Origin: Pogona vitticeps
Taxonomy: Eukaryota > Chordata > Lepidosauria > Squamata > Agamidae
Assembly (NCBI RefSeq): GCF_051106095.1
Contig: NC_135787.1
Coordinates: 171,453,001-171,517,000, forward strand
Direction of reading: 5' to 3'
DNA length: 64,000 bases
The notes under the pieces are model-generated. The model saw nothing but the letters and a program-made list of their open reading frames with translations. It was not told where the DNA came from and made no database searches. This document shows positions 36,050-48,397 of the stretch, piece by piece. Position 1 is the stretch's first letter. Every line of letters begins with the position of its first letter. Both the position numbers and the translations under genes were made by a program.

Positions 36050-37477
36050 GTGCCTTTTTTCCAATAAGAGTTCTGTTAGTGTTCTGTCAGCATGTTAGAG
36101 ATGCAGAGTAAGAAGAGAACACAGTTAGAGTGAGGTGTTCTGTCAGCAATGAAACCAGTGAGTTAGTTAATAACGAAGTAAAATAAGCAGTTAAGCTCAG
36201 CAATGTGACACAATGACATTTCCACAAAGTATGCTTGTTTTCATATAAGAAGAACTGTAAGTAAATGGAAACATTTTATTCTTTCTAATTTTCCAGAGTC
36301 TCTGAGTGAATGTATTGAAACAAATAAGTGCCAATTGAGGTAAACTAACAAATAATGGGTGGTCTACTAAGGGAGACTATAGTTCAGTCGACTCTGTAGG
36401 TTCCTGCCCAGACCATTTTTATCCACTGCATAGTAAGAGGAAGTTTATTGATATTTTTAAGTATTTTTCTCATAAGAGACTCTGCCAAACCAAATCCCAG
36501 CAAATTATACTAACTATCTTATATGGGACTAATCCCATGGTTATCCCCTTGAGTGCAGGGTTATTTTTTACAATTTATCAGCACAAGAAGCCTTGCCATC
36601 ATAACAAGCAAGGGGAGGTTTACTCTTTGCCCCCCACTCTGGTCTTGGTCCCAAACAGGGGCCCAAACATCCAAATTGTGTTGCCCAAGAAGGCCCTTCC
36701 CATCAAAACCAACATACTTTTGTGTCACCTTCAAGACAGATGAATTTTATCTGGCACAACCTTTTCTGGGGTGCACCCATGCCAGGCATTTAAATAACTG
36801 GGATGCAGTCCATGAAAGCTTAAGCTAAACAAAACCCGTTATAAATCTAAGATGCTAGAAGCCTCTGTGTTTTTTGCTGAAATAAATTAGCATGAATACT
36901 CCTCTGGAAAACACATCACATTATGTGTTCTGTTGCAGGGTGCGAAAAACATGCCACTGTTTGTTTGTTCGCTTACTTCCTTGTTTGCTTGCTTGCTTAA
37001 TATTCACTCCATTAGTACAATAAGCCATTCTGGGAGGTTTAGAACATGCCATTGATTAAATAATATATTCAATGCTGTAAATTTCCTGTTTTGTTGGGAA
37101 GATGGACTGAAGGCCAGCTCCAGATATGAGAAGACTTCTGACATAGTGTTCTGTAGTGCAAAGTCCTGGATGGACATATTTGGAGGAAGCAGAGCTCCTG
37201 TGCTTTGAGTGAAAAAGTTGACCATTCAGTAGGGTTGCTGTTTCTTCATATTACTCACAAAGCCCATGAGTGCCTAGTGCAGCATCACTTAGTCTAGACA
37301 AACATGTTATTATTTCAGGTGCCATAAGAGTCTTTGCAGGGTTTTCTGGCATGGATACTCTTCTGGAAATTTAAAGTGGTGGGTCAGCTGCCTGGCTTCA
37401 GTTTGCACTCAAAAGACTGCCATTTGAAATCCTCCCGTAAAGCCCTGTAGGAAATGCAGTCCTGGAGCAATGCTATA
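36050..37477. other. No recognised feature
   Basis: Frames at 36537-36828 (plus) and 37004-37225 (minus) have no motif. Confidence 0.5.
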
Positions 37478-37703
37478 TGGTAGAAACCCTTTATCTGTGG
37501 GATCAATATCCACTGATAATAATGAAATAATTTTAATAAAAATATTAAAAGAAAAACCCCTAGAAATATATATGTCTAAAGATGAAGTTACAGGAGACCA
37601 TTCTTTACCATTAAAATAGTGTTCACTATAATCCCTGTTTTGCAGCATCAGCGGTGGGTGGGTGGCTTGGAACCAATCTCCTGTGGATGCAGGGGTCCTA
37701 CTG
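37478..37703. mobile_element. Tigger-like MITE, group 2, copy 1
   Basis: Inverted ends TGGTAGAAACCC... and ...GGGGTCCTACTG, flanked on both sides by TA (37476-37477 and 37704-37705). The internal sequence matches 38589-38849 in the same orientation, including ATTAAAAGAAAAA, CTAGAAATATATAT and AAAGATGAAGT. The TA duplication and CAGTAG-type ends point to the pogo/Tigger branch of Tc1-mariner. No transposase frame, so it is nonautonomous. Confidence 0.75.
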
Positions 37704-37794
37704 TATGAGAGAAATTTAAAGTGGCAGCCCATAATAATCCATGGTCAGAATGAATGCATCTGGGCTAAACAAGGCTTACAGGTCCTGGCATTTG

Positions 37795-37850
37795 TAGCGA
37801 TGGGAAGTGTTGGTGGGGTTGGACTACAGCTCCCAGAACTTCGAAATCAA
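37795..37850 (+). repeat. ACTACAACTCCCAG-type repeat fragment
   Basis: GTTGGACTACAGCTCCCAGA is a widely dispersed reptile repeat motif, seen also at 50590-50725 and 55872-55962. Confidence 0.45.
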
Positions 37851-37977
37851 CATGTAAAAAACTTTGCCATCTCAGGTGGCAGTTGTACAAGGATGGTGGA
37901 TATTAACCTCATCTTCCTTATCTATACCCTCACTGCAGGTGTACACATACCTGGAATCAGTGATGAAGGAAGGAGGA

Positions 37978-38095
37978 CATAAGAACATGAGAAGATCCCT
38001 GCTGGATCAGGCCAAGGGCCCATCTATTCCAGCTTCCTGTATCTCACAGTGGCCCCACCAGATGCTTCTGGGAGCACACGAGACAACGAGATAGC
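37978..38095 (-). mobile_element. CR1-like LINE 3' end
   Basis: Plus view: CATAAGAACATGAGAAGATC, CCTGCTGGATCAGGCCAAGG, TTCCTGTATCTCACAGTGGC, GGGAGCACACGAGACAACGA. It is the reverse of the plus copy at 44650-44762. Confidence 0.75.
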
Positions 38096-38588
38096 AGTCT
38101 CCTCCATCTTTGTCCCCATCTTTAGATGAGCAACAGAAGCCACTTGCGCTCAGAATAAAAGAAAAGAAAGCTCAATAGGAAAACATTCATAGAGGACCAC
38201 AAAAAACAAACATCTCCTGCACATAATGTTAAACGTTTAACCTTGTGCAAATAACCCTGATTGCAGCAGGTTGACACAGGTCTCTCTGACATTGGCAGAA
38301 CACTGGAGGCCACCTTTTCACAACAGATAGCCATTGCTGAGCCTACCTGGAATGGCATAAAGAATTTAAAGAATTTCTTATAATCACTGCAAGAGCCCAG
38401 CCTGTTTTCAACACATTGAGGGACCAGAAAGGCATCACTGCAAGCTGAAGGTTCCTATGGGGAGGTGAAAAGAGAGGACTTCTTTAATCACACCTGCAGA
38501 AACCAAGACAGGGACCTCTGTTTTCCTGTATAAGCCAGCAGGAAAATGGCTTTATGTGTAAGGGATATGCTGGAGGTGATTGGAAATA

Positions 38589-38849
38589 CAGTAGGAACCC
38601 CATATTCACAGGATCAGTATCCACTGATTCATTTATCCATGGTCTGAAAAACATTGAAAATATTAAAAGAAAAATGCTAGAAATATATATTTTTAAAGAT
38701 GAAGTCACCAGAACCGGCCATTAAAGGAGGCCAGATGACATGCTATTTATAGCATTCACTATTAAAATAGCATTTGCTATAATCTGCATTTTTCAGCATC
38801 TGCAAGAGGGGCTTGGAACAGATCCCCCATAGATACAGAGGTCCTAGTG
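38589..38849. mobile_element. Tigger-like MITE, group 2, copy 2
   Basis: Ends CAGTAGGAACCCCATATTCA and, inverted, CACTAGGACCTCTGTATC; flanked by TA (38587-38588 and 38850-38851). It lies about 0.9 kb from its sister at 37478-37703, in the same orientation. Confidence 0.8.
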
Positions 38850-38851
38850 TA

Positions 38852-39601
38852 TGTTTGCTGTGACATCAGGGCATGACCCTACTCTTCTAATGCCGTGGGG
38901 TAAACTGGGCAGAGGCTTCAAGTCATTATATCACATCCTTGGATGCCATCAACATGTGATGTTCTACGTGCTCTCCAAACCACTGATATCCATCCAGCTA
39001 TCTAGCTACCTAGATAGCTCTCTGCTTTAATTGGATTTAAGTGGCTGCAGTAGAGAAACACACTGAATAACCATGTTGCATGTACCTTTTGAAGAAGTAA
39101 TGTGTCACATGAGGTCATGATGGCTGTGGGATTCTGTGAGCTACATGAGCCATAAAATAAACGTTCCCCATCTTTGACCATGAGACAGAGAGAAAATGCT
39201 CTGAGTTGGGCTATTCGTCTACTGTACGTACATAGTAGGAGAAGGGGGTATTTTCAGATGTGAAAGATATATTTGAAATGCAAAAAAATGAAAGAAAGGT
39301 TAAATAAAAGAGGAAACTGGAAAGAATATGAACATTTTGTGTACCCCTCCTTCATGTATACAACTCATCCATGTTTTAGAGGCTGTCTTCCTGGAATCAA
39401 CAAACTAACACCAACATTTAAAAAGGAAGTCTCTTTTGTGGTTTCTTCCTTTTGTTTAAACTTGAAAGTCCTGTTATGGAGCAAAAGAAAAAAAGGACCT
39501 CATTCACTCTTTGGTAAAACAAGGCTTGGTTTTTGCTCACCACAAACAGTTCACATGTATAGAAATGTATGTTAAGTCCAATTTGAATTCAAGGAATTGA
39601 C
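38852..39601. other. No recognised feature
   Basis: The 100-codon frame at 39273-39575 has no motif. Confidence 0.5.
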
Positions 39602-39715
39602 TTGCTGGATAGCTCTGTGACTTAGGGGTTCAATCCCCCCACTATGCCTGCTTCAGAGGGGCTGGACTCGAGGGTCCATAGGGTCCCTCCCAGCTCTGCA
39701 GTTCAAAGGCAGATT
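39602..39715 (+). mobile_element. tRNA-headed SINE with CR1-like tail
   Basis: Head TTGCTGGATAGCTCTGTGAC, a shortened B-box region TTCAATCCCCCCACTATGCC, then a tail GGGCTGGACTCGAGGGTCCA and TAGGGTCCCTCCCAGCTCTG. The tail resembles CR1 3' ends. The head matches the SINE at 8224-8456, which has a different tail. Confidence 0.7.
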
Positions 39716-40518
39716 ATTGTCCTTCTGGTCAAGCCGTCTTTGCAGAAAGAGAAAACTCTAGGACCTGCCATGGGAAGTTCCTTGCTGGATTTAGAGCAGA
39801 GAGAGAGAGGAGGAGAAGACAACAGAGCAGGGAGGAGCTTTACATGCCACAGAGTGCCTGAACAAGGACGACAGCACCCAGTAACTATCTGGTGTAATCC
39901 TTTCCTTCCTGGAACTATGGCAGGTTAGTTTACAACATATCCAACAGCATTTTTGCATATGGGGCGCTTTAAAGCTAGCCCACTGTTTAACCAGACAGTG
40001 TTTTTAATCAATATATGTTGTGGAGGCAAATTCGAGCTGTGAGTTTCTCCAGTTTCCTTCTTCATACACCTCTTAGGGGACAAGGGAATATTCAACACTA
40101 CAGCACTTTGGCAAACATTTTATGTTACTAGATGCTAGTAGGAGACGAGCTGCTCTGATATGGAAGTGATCTTTTATACAATCACTTCATCTCTTTGTTA
40201 AGGAAACTGTTCCTACAAAATCAGAGGAGAAACACGGTACTTAACCTGTGCAAACTGCAATATACACATTTAATGCAACAAGCAGGTTTGTCATAAATGC
40301 AGATTATAAACAGATCTCAAAGCAAGGTAAGAAGTGCAGAAAACAGCAAGATGATGACTCTACAGAAGGCATTCATAATGCATCATTTCTCTTTATTTTG
40401 TATGTCACTGCTTTGCTGCACTCTAAACATAGTGCTTCGTCAAAACTACTCCATCATTGTCCAGATGATAGCCAAGAAGAGAACACAGAGTATGGCTGAA
40501 CAAATCAGTCAGCATGCT
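39716..40518. other. No recognised feature
   Basis: Frames at 39644-39928 and 40248-40499 have no domain. Confidence 0.5.
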
Positions 40519-40625
<107 letters not shown>

Positions 40626-40658
40626 GGAGGAGAAGGAAGCATTTATTTGGCCTCGCTG

Positions 40659-40659
<1 letters not shown>

Positions 40660-40705
<46 letters not shown>
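40660..40705. repeat. (TC)n microsatellite
   Basis: About 22 TC units, 35 bases after the GAAA array. Confidence 0.95.
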
Positions 40706-40707
<2 letters not shown>

Positions 40708-41471
40708 AGTTCTGCCTGTTCTCTGCAAATTAATTTGGGAGCAGTGTCTAACTGAAGGCTTAGCAAACACTCCTCAAGTTTCAGGCACCGAAGTGCCATT
40801 CTCACAACAACCATCTGCTAAAAATGAATGTTGGGCTTGCATTTTACACTGTTATAATGCTGCTTTTTTGAATGCCCTGTTCGTTACTGTTGCACATAGT
40901 TGGATGGGAGTGTACATTCTGATTTCACAGTTATGTCAGTCAAAAGAAATTTTCCACACGGCTCTAGCAACTTCCCTTCTTCCTTGAATTCATGAGGTTT
41001 CCTTCCAACCCTCCCAAAAATGTAAACTTCATCAAACCCCTGCCTAAAGCATCATGGTTTCGTATTTCATACACCTGCCAGGTTTCCTGTCCTCAGAATG
41101 GGCAAAAATTTCATTTAGTTCCTATTTCAATAAGAGCTTACCAAAATTAACAAACCTGGAGGAGAAAAACTTGAGATCTAGTAAAAATGCAGGTATCATA
41201 AGAAAAACTGGACGATTCATCCATAGAGACAGAGGACTTTGATTATAATCACTTAAGAGCAAAGGTACGAACTGTTACTTTAAGGGGCAAAATCCATTTT
41301 AAACAAAAATAAATGTTAACATTTTAAATAATTCAAAAAGTCTTTGCCCATTCTGGTGGGTCTGGAGAAGGAGCCAGCTGTTTTGCACACATGGAAGTGA
41401 AGGAAAGTATTTCCTGTACCATGGGCAATCCCACTGCAACCTTCTCCATCCCCATGTGGGTCAAAATGTTC
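40706..41471. other. No recognised feature
   Basis: Chance frames (41054-41242 plus, 41316-41594 minus). Confidence 0.5.
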
Positions 41472-41755
41472 TGTTGGAGTTTTTACAATCTTGCATGTTG
41501 CCTGGAGGAGTAGCTGGGAGGGAGCTTTCTGGGCTGGGGTGACTGTCAATCTATCTAGCACTAACCAATAGTTCCCTCCAGCTTCTGAATTCAAAGAAAG
41601 CCCTGCCCCTCAGCTCTGAGCTTTTCCCCTCTCTTTTGTCTGTTGGAAGCAGTCAGTGAGTCTGTTGCATTGTGTTTGTCAGTTTGCTGTTTGATCTGTT
41701 CTATTGTAAATAATGGAATGCTTTCTCCTAACAATGTCTCAGAGTGAGTTACTGA
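41472..41755 (+). repeat. Unclassified dispersed repeat, family A, copy 2
   Basis: Blocks in order: GTTGGAGTTTTTACAATCTT, AGCTGGGAGGGAGCTTTCTG, GGTGACTGTCAATCTATC, CTTCTGAATTCAAAG, TGTCTGTTGGAAG, TTGTAAATAATGGAATGC and AATGTCTCAGAGTGAG. The reverse of 46338-46612 shows the same blocks in the same order. The polyadenylation-like region near the end makes an old solo LTR fossil one possibility; I could not establish its ends. Confidence 0.6.
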
Positions 41756-43621
41756 GAATGTGAATGTCAGTTAATGAGAAAAGGAGTGGACTATTATGGG
41801 AAACCTGAAACTATTCTGCTCCCTGAATCCCTGCAATTCTGCTGTGAAACTAGAGGAACTTAACCAGAAATTCAAAACTCTGCAACTTATGCTCTGCACA
41901 AGGTTTGCACAGTACTCCCCCCCCACTGTGCTCCTATTTAAAAATGTGACAGGAGGTAGAGAACTAAAAGTGTGTGCTTGTAAGTGATTTTGATGGCTTT
42001 GCTACTGGGGGTGAGGAGTGGGTTATTGGCTTGGTAGGGGGTGTCCTTTCTACCCAAACAGCAGCACTGCTTCTGGACAAGGCCTGTTGCCTATGTAGGT
42101 GCTCCCACAGCTGGGCATACAAACAGGATCTTTGTAGTTAAGCTTAAAGAAACTTAAGGCAGGTTCATACAGGGGTAGATGATCTTTAAGTAACACAATG
42201 CCAAAGCACTGAGAGAAGTCTTTGCATCCAAGAATATGTTCAAAAGGCTTTATGCAACTAAAGTTAAAAGTGGGGCAGCAACAGCTTAAGCTAATTGATC
42301 TTACCTCTGCAGAGGCATTAAGTTTCTCTTCTCAACAAAAGGCTGGGGGAGGGGGGAGAGACATAAATTCATTACATAATGAGGCCAAGCCTTTATTCAG
42401 AGATCATAACATTAATTTAAACGGAGAGAGATTATTTGGGGGCAGGATCCAGAGAATAAAGGAGAGAGTGTGGTCAGTTTGGGAAAAAAAATCATACGGC
42501 TACTGCACTTCGCAGTGACTATGTTCAAAAAGTCAGGTTAAATACTGACTTTCTTTCACAGTCAATCAGATAATAAGAAGACTTCTTTTACAATGATAGA
42601 ATAGTGAAATTCATCACCATAATTTAATTGTAGAAGGTTATTAAAGAGCACTTCGACCCCTCTCCTGTTTTGGCATTGCTTTTGTATATTAAGCCCAGAC
42701 TAATCAAATTGCAGATTCCATGAGTACAGTATTAGTCATCTCCATCCTTTTAATTTGTTTAATGGCCTCCTTCTCTCACCCCCCCCCCGTGTGTGTGTCT
42801 GTGTGTCTGTGTGTGTCTGTGTAACAGTGCTACATCGACTCACGCCATGGAAATAAAGAATGGACAAGGGAGCCAGTTTGCCTAAAAGAATAAAGTGTGC
42901 CTCCATTCTAAGGTTACATTTGATGTTGGGGTAATTCATGTGTAGTGCAGCCAGTGGCTTATTTTTGTTCAATAGTTTGCAGATGCCGGAGGAGTGAAGG
43001 GAGGAGGTGGAGATAAAGAAAAGGCACAGAAAGACTGTAATTTAGACTTTTTGCTTCAAAACCCCTTTTGTGTTTCACCAGCTTCTCCTGGCTGAAGATG
43101 CAGCGTTTTGCCAAAAGTCAACTGGAAGAAGGAACAGAAAATAATTTTAAAAAGAGATAAATTAGCCTATAAAAGTTCTCCTTTTTATATCTTTACCCAT
43201 TCGTTGTAAGACTTTTAAAAAACTGACTGAAGAACACAGTCCATCAGGGCTGTTATGGACCCAGTTCCTCTCAAGAGGGTTGCAAAGAAAAGTATCTCTA
43301 CAGAGTTTCCAGAAAAAGTTCATGAAAGATGACCACAAGATAATCCTTCTCCTGAAAACCAAGAAAAATGTGTTAGGAGGAACTATGAAAGGGATGTTGG
43401 GGGGCGGGGCGGTGAGAAGTCTTAAGCCTTTGTTCTTCAAATCAAGAAAATAAAGTCAAAAAGAGTGAAATCTAAGAAGTCATTTATTTAAACAGGAGCA
43501 TCACCAAAATCTATTCTCTGAAAAGATTAGGTACCTCTGGACTAGGTCGGTTCTTGACTTCCAACAGGGTAATGGTAATACTGCTAGATGCATCATTTGT
43601 ATTGTGAAAAATGTTAGTAAT
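41756..43621. other. Mostly unrecognised; includes poly-C/GT tract
   Basis: A C run followed by interrupted GT units lies at 42779-42823. Frames at 42222-42518 and 43162-43440 have no motif. Confidence 0.45.
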
Positions 43622-43623
43622 TA

Positions 43624-43826
43624 CAGTGGTGCTTCCCTAGACGATGATAATCCATTCCACTGAAATAGCTGTTTAGCGAAATCATCGTCTAGCGAAAAGC
43701 ATTTCCCCATTCGAATGCACTGAAACCTGTTTAATGCGTTCCAATGGGAAAGAATCGTCGTTGTCTAGCGAAGATCGGCCATAGGAAAGCCGCTTTGTGA
43801 ACCGCCAATCAGCTGTTTAATGGAAC
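43624..43826. mobile_element. Tigger-like MITE, group 1, truncated copy
   Basis: Begins CAGTGGTGCTTCCCTAGACG after TA (43622-43623). GATGATAATCCATTCCACTG, AAATCATCGTCTAGCGAAAA, TGCGTTCCAATGGG and CAATCAGCTGTTTAATG follow the reverse complement of 54756-55170. The far end is missing. Confidence 0.75.
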
Positions 43827-44186
43827 TTACATAGGTGTTGACTCACCAAATCACTACTGATTCAGTGGTTCTACTCAGTTGGAACTTACCACTGGAGTCA
43901 CTACCTGCATTAACAATGTTACAGTCATACTGGAAACATATTACAAATTATAACCATTTCAATTGCTCCTTTCCCATCATGTACACTGCATTTCTGAACC
44001 AGATACTGGTTGAAAATGTGGACTGAAATCCACAAACGTTCACAACAGCATACATTTGTTTATGATGCTGAAATATTTTTGCTTTTGCAGGAACAGAATA
44101 ATACAGCTGAAAAATGGTCCTATAAACAGAGTAAGTAGAGATGGATAAATAGGGAATACACAATGATTTCAAAGGTTTTCAGTAGT
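43827..44186. other. No recognised feature
   Basis: Overlapping frames at 43835-44026 and 43948-44172 are chance. Confidence 0.5.
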
Positions 44187-44300
44187 CATAGAATCATAGA
44201 ATAATGGAGTCAGAAGGGGCCTATGAGGCCATTGAGTCCAGATGTCTGATCAATGCAAGAACTGAGCAAGGGGTTGAACTCGATGGACTTATAAGCCCCT
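44187..44300 (-). mobile_element. CR1 LINE 3' end
   Basis: Plus view: GTCATAGAATCATAGAATAA, GTCAGAAGGGGCCTATGAGG, ATTGAGTCCAGATGTCTGAT, GGTTGAACTCGATGGAC. The last block reads like a CR1 tail in the opposite sense, so the copy may be rearranged. Confidence 0.75.
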
Positions 44301-44649
44301 CAGTGTTAGTCTGTTTATTTTTCTTTAGAACATCGATAACTATAAGCACAAAAATGTGCTGCATTCAAAGGCTTCCACCACCTACTCTAGTAGCATTTAA
44401 CTAGTTAATGATCTGGCAATTCTCCACAACCAGACAGAACAGTTCTTGATTCCAAACCTTGAATATGTAAGTTTCACACAGCAGGCAAATCAGTGTGGTT
44501 AAATATACAGTGTTTCCCTGAAAAGTTAGAATGGGACAATACATAAGGGATGCCTACAGTACCCTCAAAGAGCCACAGGGACTGTTCTCCAAAAAAGCTA
44601 TGCCTTAAATATCTTCAGCTTGACCAACGCAGGGGAATAGTATCAGGAG

Positions 44650-44762
44650 ACAGGTATCTAGTTGTCTCGTGTGCTCCCAGAGGCATCTAGTGAGGCCACT
44701 GTGAGATACAGGAAGCTGGACTAGATAGGTCCTTGGCCTGATCCAGCAAGGCTCTTATGTAA
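44650..44762 (+). mobile_element. CR1-like LINE 3' end
   Basis: GTTGTCTCGTGTGCTCCCAG, AGGCATCTAGTGAGGCCACT, GAAGCTGGACTAGATAGGTC and CTGATCCAGCAAGGCTCTTA. Same family as 37978-38095 and 53000-53335. Confidence 0.75.
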
Positions 44763-45276
44763 CATGCAAATGGAGACATGGCAAAAGCCCCCAATCATGA
44801 GTTAATTACAAAAATGGGTCTTATGTGGTTAACAGAAAGCAGGACTCCACATCTAACATTGTATTTTCTGCTCATGCTCAAGGCATAGATGTTTGTGATA
44901 TCCCAACTGTACAGAACACGAGTGCCTGTAATACACTCATATGCGCATGTAGACCTTTACAAATGTGGTCATGTGTCTGAAGAAGTGGACTGCTACCCCA
45001 AAATCTCACATTGAAATAAATGTGTTTTTCTCAAACTAATTTGTTTTAGATTTTTTGGTTGCTGCTTTTTTGTTATTGCAGCAGTACACTGTTGTAGAGT
45101 TTTGAATCTTGATAAAATTCCTCAGGCTGTGCAGCAGAAGTGCTTCAAGCTCCCTAGGTTAACCCATCCCTTTTCTTCATCAATTGGCACTTATAGTCTC
45201 AATAACTCCGGGCTCAATGACACGTAAGAAGAGAACCACAGTTATACTGATTCTTTTCATCCCAGTCTTATACTGA
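44763..45276. other. No recognised feature
   Basis: Nothing identified in about 500 bases. Confidence 0.5.
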
Positions 45277-45278
45277 TA

Positions 45279-45673
45279 CAGTGGTACCTCGACTTACAAA
45301 CTTAATCCGTATTGGAACAGCGTTCATATGTTGAAAAGTTCGTAAGTAAAGGCAAACTTTTCCATAGGAACGCATTGAAAATCATTTAATCCGTTCAGGC
45401 TGTTTTTCGTTCGTATGTTGAGGCATTAGTTCCCATAGGAACTAATGCAAAGCCGGTTAATCCATACTCTACCATTAGGGGGAGAATTTTTTATTTTTTT
45501 TCTTCTTTTGACCTAACATGAACTTAGGTTTTAAAAAGGCAGGAAAGTTTTTTTCTTTTTTTTGTTCGTAAGTCGAGGCTCCGTTCGCAAATCGAAGCAA
45601 CTTTTTGCGAACGGAGCCGTTTGTAACTCAAATTGTTTGCAAGTGGAGACGTTCCTAAGTCAAGGTACCACTG
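45279..45673. mobile_element. Tigger-like MITE, group 1b, complete
   Basis: Ends CAGTGGTACCTCGACTTACA and, inverted, CAGTGGTACCTTGACTTAGG; flanked by TA at 45277-45278 and 45674-45675. Inner stretches such as GTTCGTAAGTCGAGGCTCCG repeat the terminal sequence. It matches the reversed element at 63663-64000 along its whole visible length (AACTAATGCAAAGCCGGTTA, CCATTAGGGGGAGAA). No transposase. Confidence 0.85.
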
Positions 45674-46337
45674 TACATTTTTTTCAGTGATCACAATTGC
45701 TGGGAGCATTTACATTGTTTAGAACTGTGTTCATTCATTTCCTTTTATTTGAACTGTTATAGCTGGCTACACTGCTCTTTACTTTTGTATTGATCAGAGA
45801 AGCAGCTCCCCCTTGCCCTTTTTAAAAAAATGACCAAAGGTGGTATATTGATAGAGCTGTATGAGCCTTCACTTTTCTTCCTCTTTTCCCTTCACTCCTT
45901 TACTCACTCGTCCACTTTTTCCTTATTTCCCTGCATCTTTCTCCCTCTCAGTTCTTCCCTTGGATTTTTCTTATCCCTTTTGCATAGCATTGGAAGAAGG
46001 AAGTGGGTTTTAAGAGGCTTGCAAAGTATTGTGAAGTGCAGGGTTTTAAAAAAAGGGGATGGAAATGTTCATACAACATCCCTTTCTTTACACTCCAGAA
46101 ACCCAACCCTTTCATAAAAGAAATACATTGACAACATTCGCACAATCAGAAACAATAAGGAATGAAGTTATATATCATCAGTACAATTTAAAAACACCCA
46201 ACTAGGAGGAAATACATTTATTGTTGGGGCAAATGAATCAATGATAGCTGTGCATCATGTGAACAGGAAATTTTGAAAAGATCCAAATAGTGAGCCAAAA
46301 TGGTATAACTAGGGTTCATTTGGCAGGTGTGATTGAG
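45674..46337. other. No recognised feature
   Basis: Pyrimidine-rich around 45880-45970; frames 45830-46117 and 45948-46145 lack motifs. Confidence 0.5.
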
Positions 46338-46612
46338 CCCGCATTCTGAGACATTAGTAGGAAAAAGAATAAAAGGTTTCATTACTTACAATTGAAAATG
46401 AGAAACATGACCACTTCCAGAAAAAAAGACTTCAACAGACAGGCTGAGAGGTCAAAAGAGGCACTCAGCAGAGGGCTGTCATTGAATTCAGAGGAAGTAG
46501 GAAACAATTGATTAGTTCTGGATAGACTGACAGTCACCCTAACCCAGAAAGGTCCCTCCCAGCCACACCTTCTAGAGGCAGCATACAAGGTTGTAAAAGC
46601 TCCAACACAAAC
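46338..46612 (-). repeat. Unclassified dispersed repeat, family A, copy 3
   Basis: Plus view blocks: GCATTCTGAGACATTAGTAG, TTCAACAGACAGGCTGAGAG, TTGAATTCAGAGGAAG, CTGACAGTCACCCTAACCCA, GGTCCCTCCCAGCCACACC, GTAAAAGCTCCAACACAA. Its reverse complement lines up with 41472-41755 from end to end. Confidence 0.6.
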
Positions 46613-48180
46613 TAATATCTACAGAAATTTCCAGAAGCATTCTTTCTATTTTTGTGGGGCTGGCAGCACTGGCAACTTCCCTTTAAACATGCCAATCCCC
46701 TTCAGTTTGATTATTGCATGAAGGAACCAGTGAGTTGCGGAGGAATGTTCCCAACATGCACCCTGTTGAGCATTTCATTGGTTCATTTTAGGCATAGCTC
46801 TGAATGTAAATGACTCCTCATCTCTGCAGTAGACCCATGAAACTATTACATGTGCCATATTGCTGGTTCACTGTTCAGCAACTGTTTCAGTATCTCTGTC
46901 TTATCAGGACTGCCAACTGGACTTCAGCCACAATATTTACTCATCCATTATTTCGCTGAACACGAAAAGGGTTCTCTTGGATCTTACCACAACATAACTG
47001 TCAAAACTTTCCAATATTGTCTTAAATCTTTTTTTAAATGATTGTTATTAAATATTCAGCCTAATATAAACAAATGAATATAAATTAAATAATTCCATCC
47101 TTCTTGTTTCCTTCTTCTCAGACTGTCCCTCACATGCCCTGATGCATGAGAGGGAGAAACAGAGAAGCAAAGCCCAAATGCTGACCAGACATGACTGGAA
47201 ACCATGGCAACAGCAGAACTCCCACCTTTCTCACTGGGCCACCAATCCCACCACCACCCTACAGTTGCCTTACATGTGAGTGAAAAGGCACATTCCAGTG
47301 AGGGATGCCACTGCCTTGAGACGTAGGGAAGGATGGCCATCAGACTCATGCCGTAATAAAAAAAGGGGGGGGGGAGAGCAGATGTAGAGAAGGTGTGCCA
47401 ACACCCTTGCTAAAGGTACCTCTTTCCTCTTGTCAACTTGATGGTATCTTTCCTTAGCCTTTTTGCCCACAGATACTCAAATGGGAGACATTTGAGGGCA
47501 GGCCCATCAATAATATTTAAAGACTCTATATTTTTCACTCTATACTTGGTCCGAAGGATTTCCATAATGCGAGTTCTGGCATTGACAACATATAGTATCT
47601 AGTACTGAGCTCTGAAACAAAATTAAGCCCCCTTCTTCTTTACTCCAAAACTTCAGTTTATTCAACCAAACTTATTCAAGAGAACATGTTTTATCCTTCT
47701 GATGCTGAATTTTGGAGAGGACAAAGGCAGAGTGTCTTATGAGCTCCCCCACCCCCTGCCACCGCTTTCTTGCCATCTTGAGCTACCCTAGACAGCTGGC
47801 CCAAACTTCATCAAATGAAATTAATGCAAAAGGTCCTGACAGTCTCCTCTGAAGAGAAATAGAAAAGCTTTTGTCTCTGTGGAGACCAAGCCTTATCAGC
47901 CGGTTCTGTCACTCATCCTTCCTCAGTCCATTTTTGAATCCTGCTGGATTTATTGCAGATGTATCAAGCATGCTGGAAAATAATGGTACAAGCAAAGAGG
48001 CTAGTCAGCTATCGACTCCAAGCCCTGGACAACGCCAATGGGAAATTATTCAGACAAAAGGTGCGCTGGGGTGACAAATGAAGAGAAAGCTTTAGGCCCA
48101 TTGAAGTGGCAAAGGCTTGGACAAAGCGGACACACTAATGCCAAACAGCAAGCTAGCTTTATCTGATTACATTTTATTGC

Positions 48181-48184
<4 letters not shown>
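46613..48184. other. No recognised feature
   Basis: Frames at 46850-47041, 47056-47349 and 47871-48074 lack motifs. A G run lies at about 47366-47374. Confidence 0.5.
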
Positions 48185-48211
<27 letters not shown>

Positions 48212-48214
48212 TTG

Positions 48215-48261
<47 letters not shown>
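48185..48261. repeat. (GT)n and (TC)n compound microsatellite
   Basis: GT units (48185-48211) then, after a few bases, TC units (48217-48261). Confidence 0.95.
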
Positions 48262-48265
<4 letters not shown>

Positions 48266-48397
48266 AGATATTTTCTATACACCTCACACACCTTTGGGTG
48301 CCTTGAAAAAAAATAAGGTAGACATTACCAAATCTGAGAAATGCATCTGCAAATATACACTGAAAATTCCTAAGTACCCATACTCTCAGTACTACTT

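Noticed and set aside
44508-44580. A DNA transposon start CAGTGTTTCCCTGAAAAG after TA
   Set aside because: Only the first 20 or so bases look familiar and no second end was found.
45524-45709. 61-codon minus-strand frame
   Set aside because: Lies inside a MITE and lacks any transposase signature.
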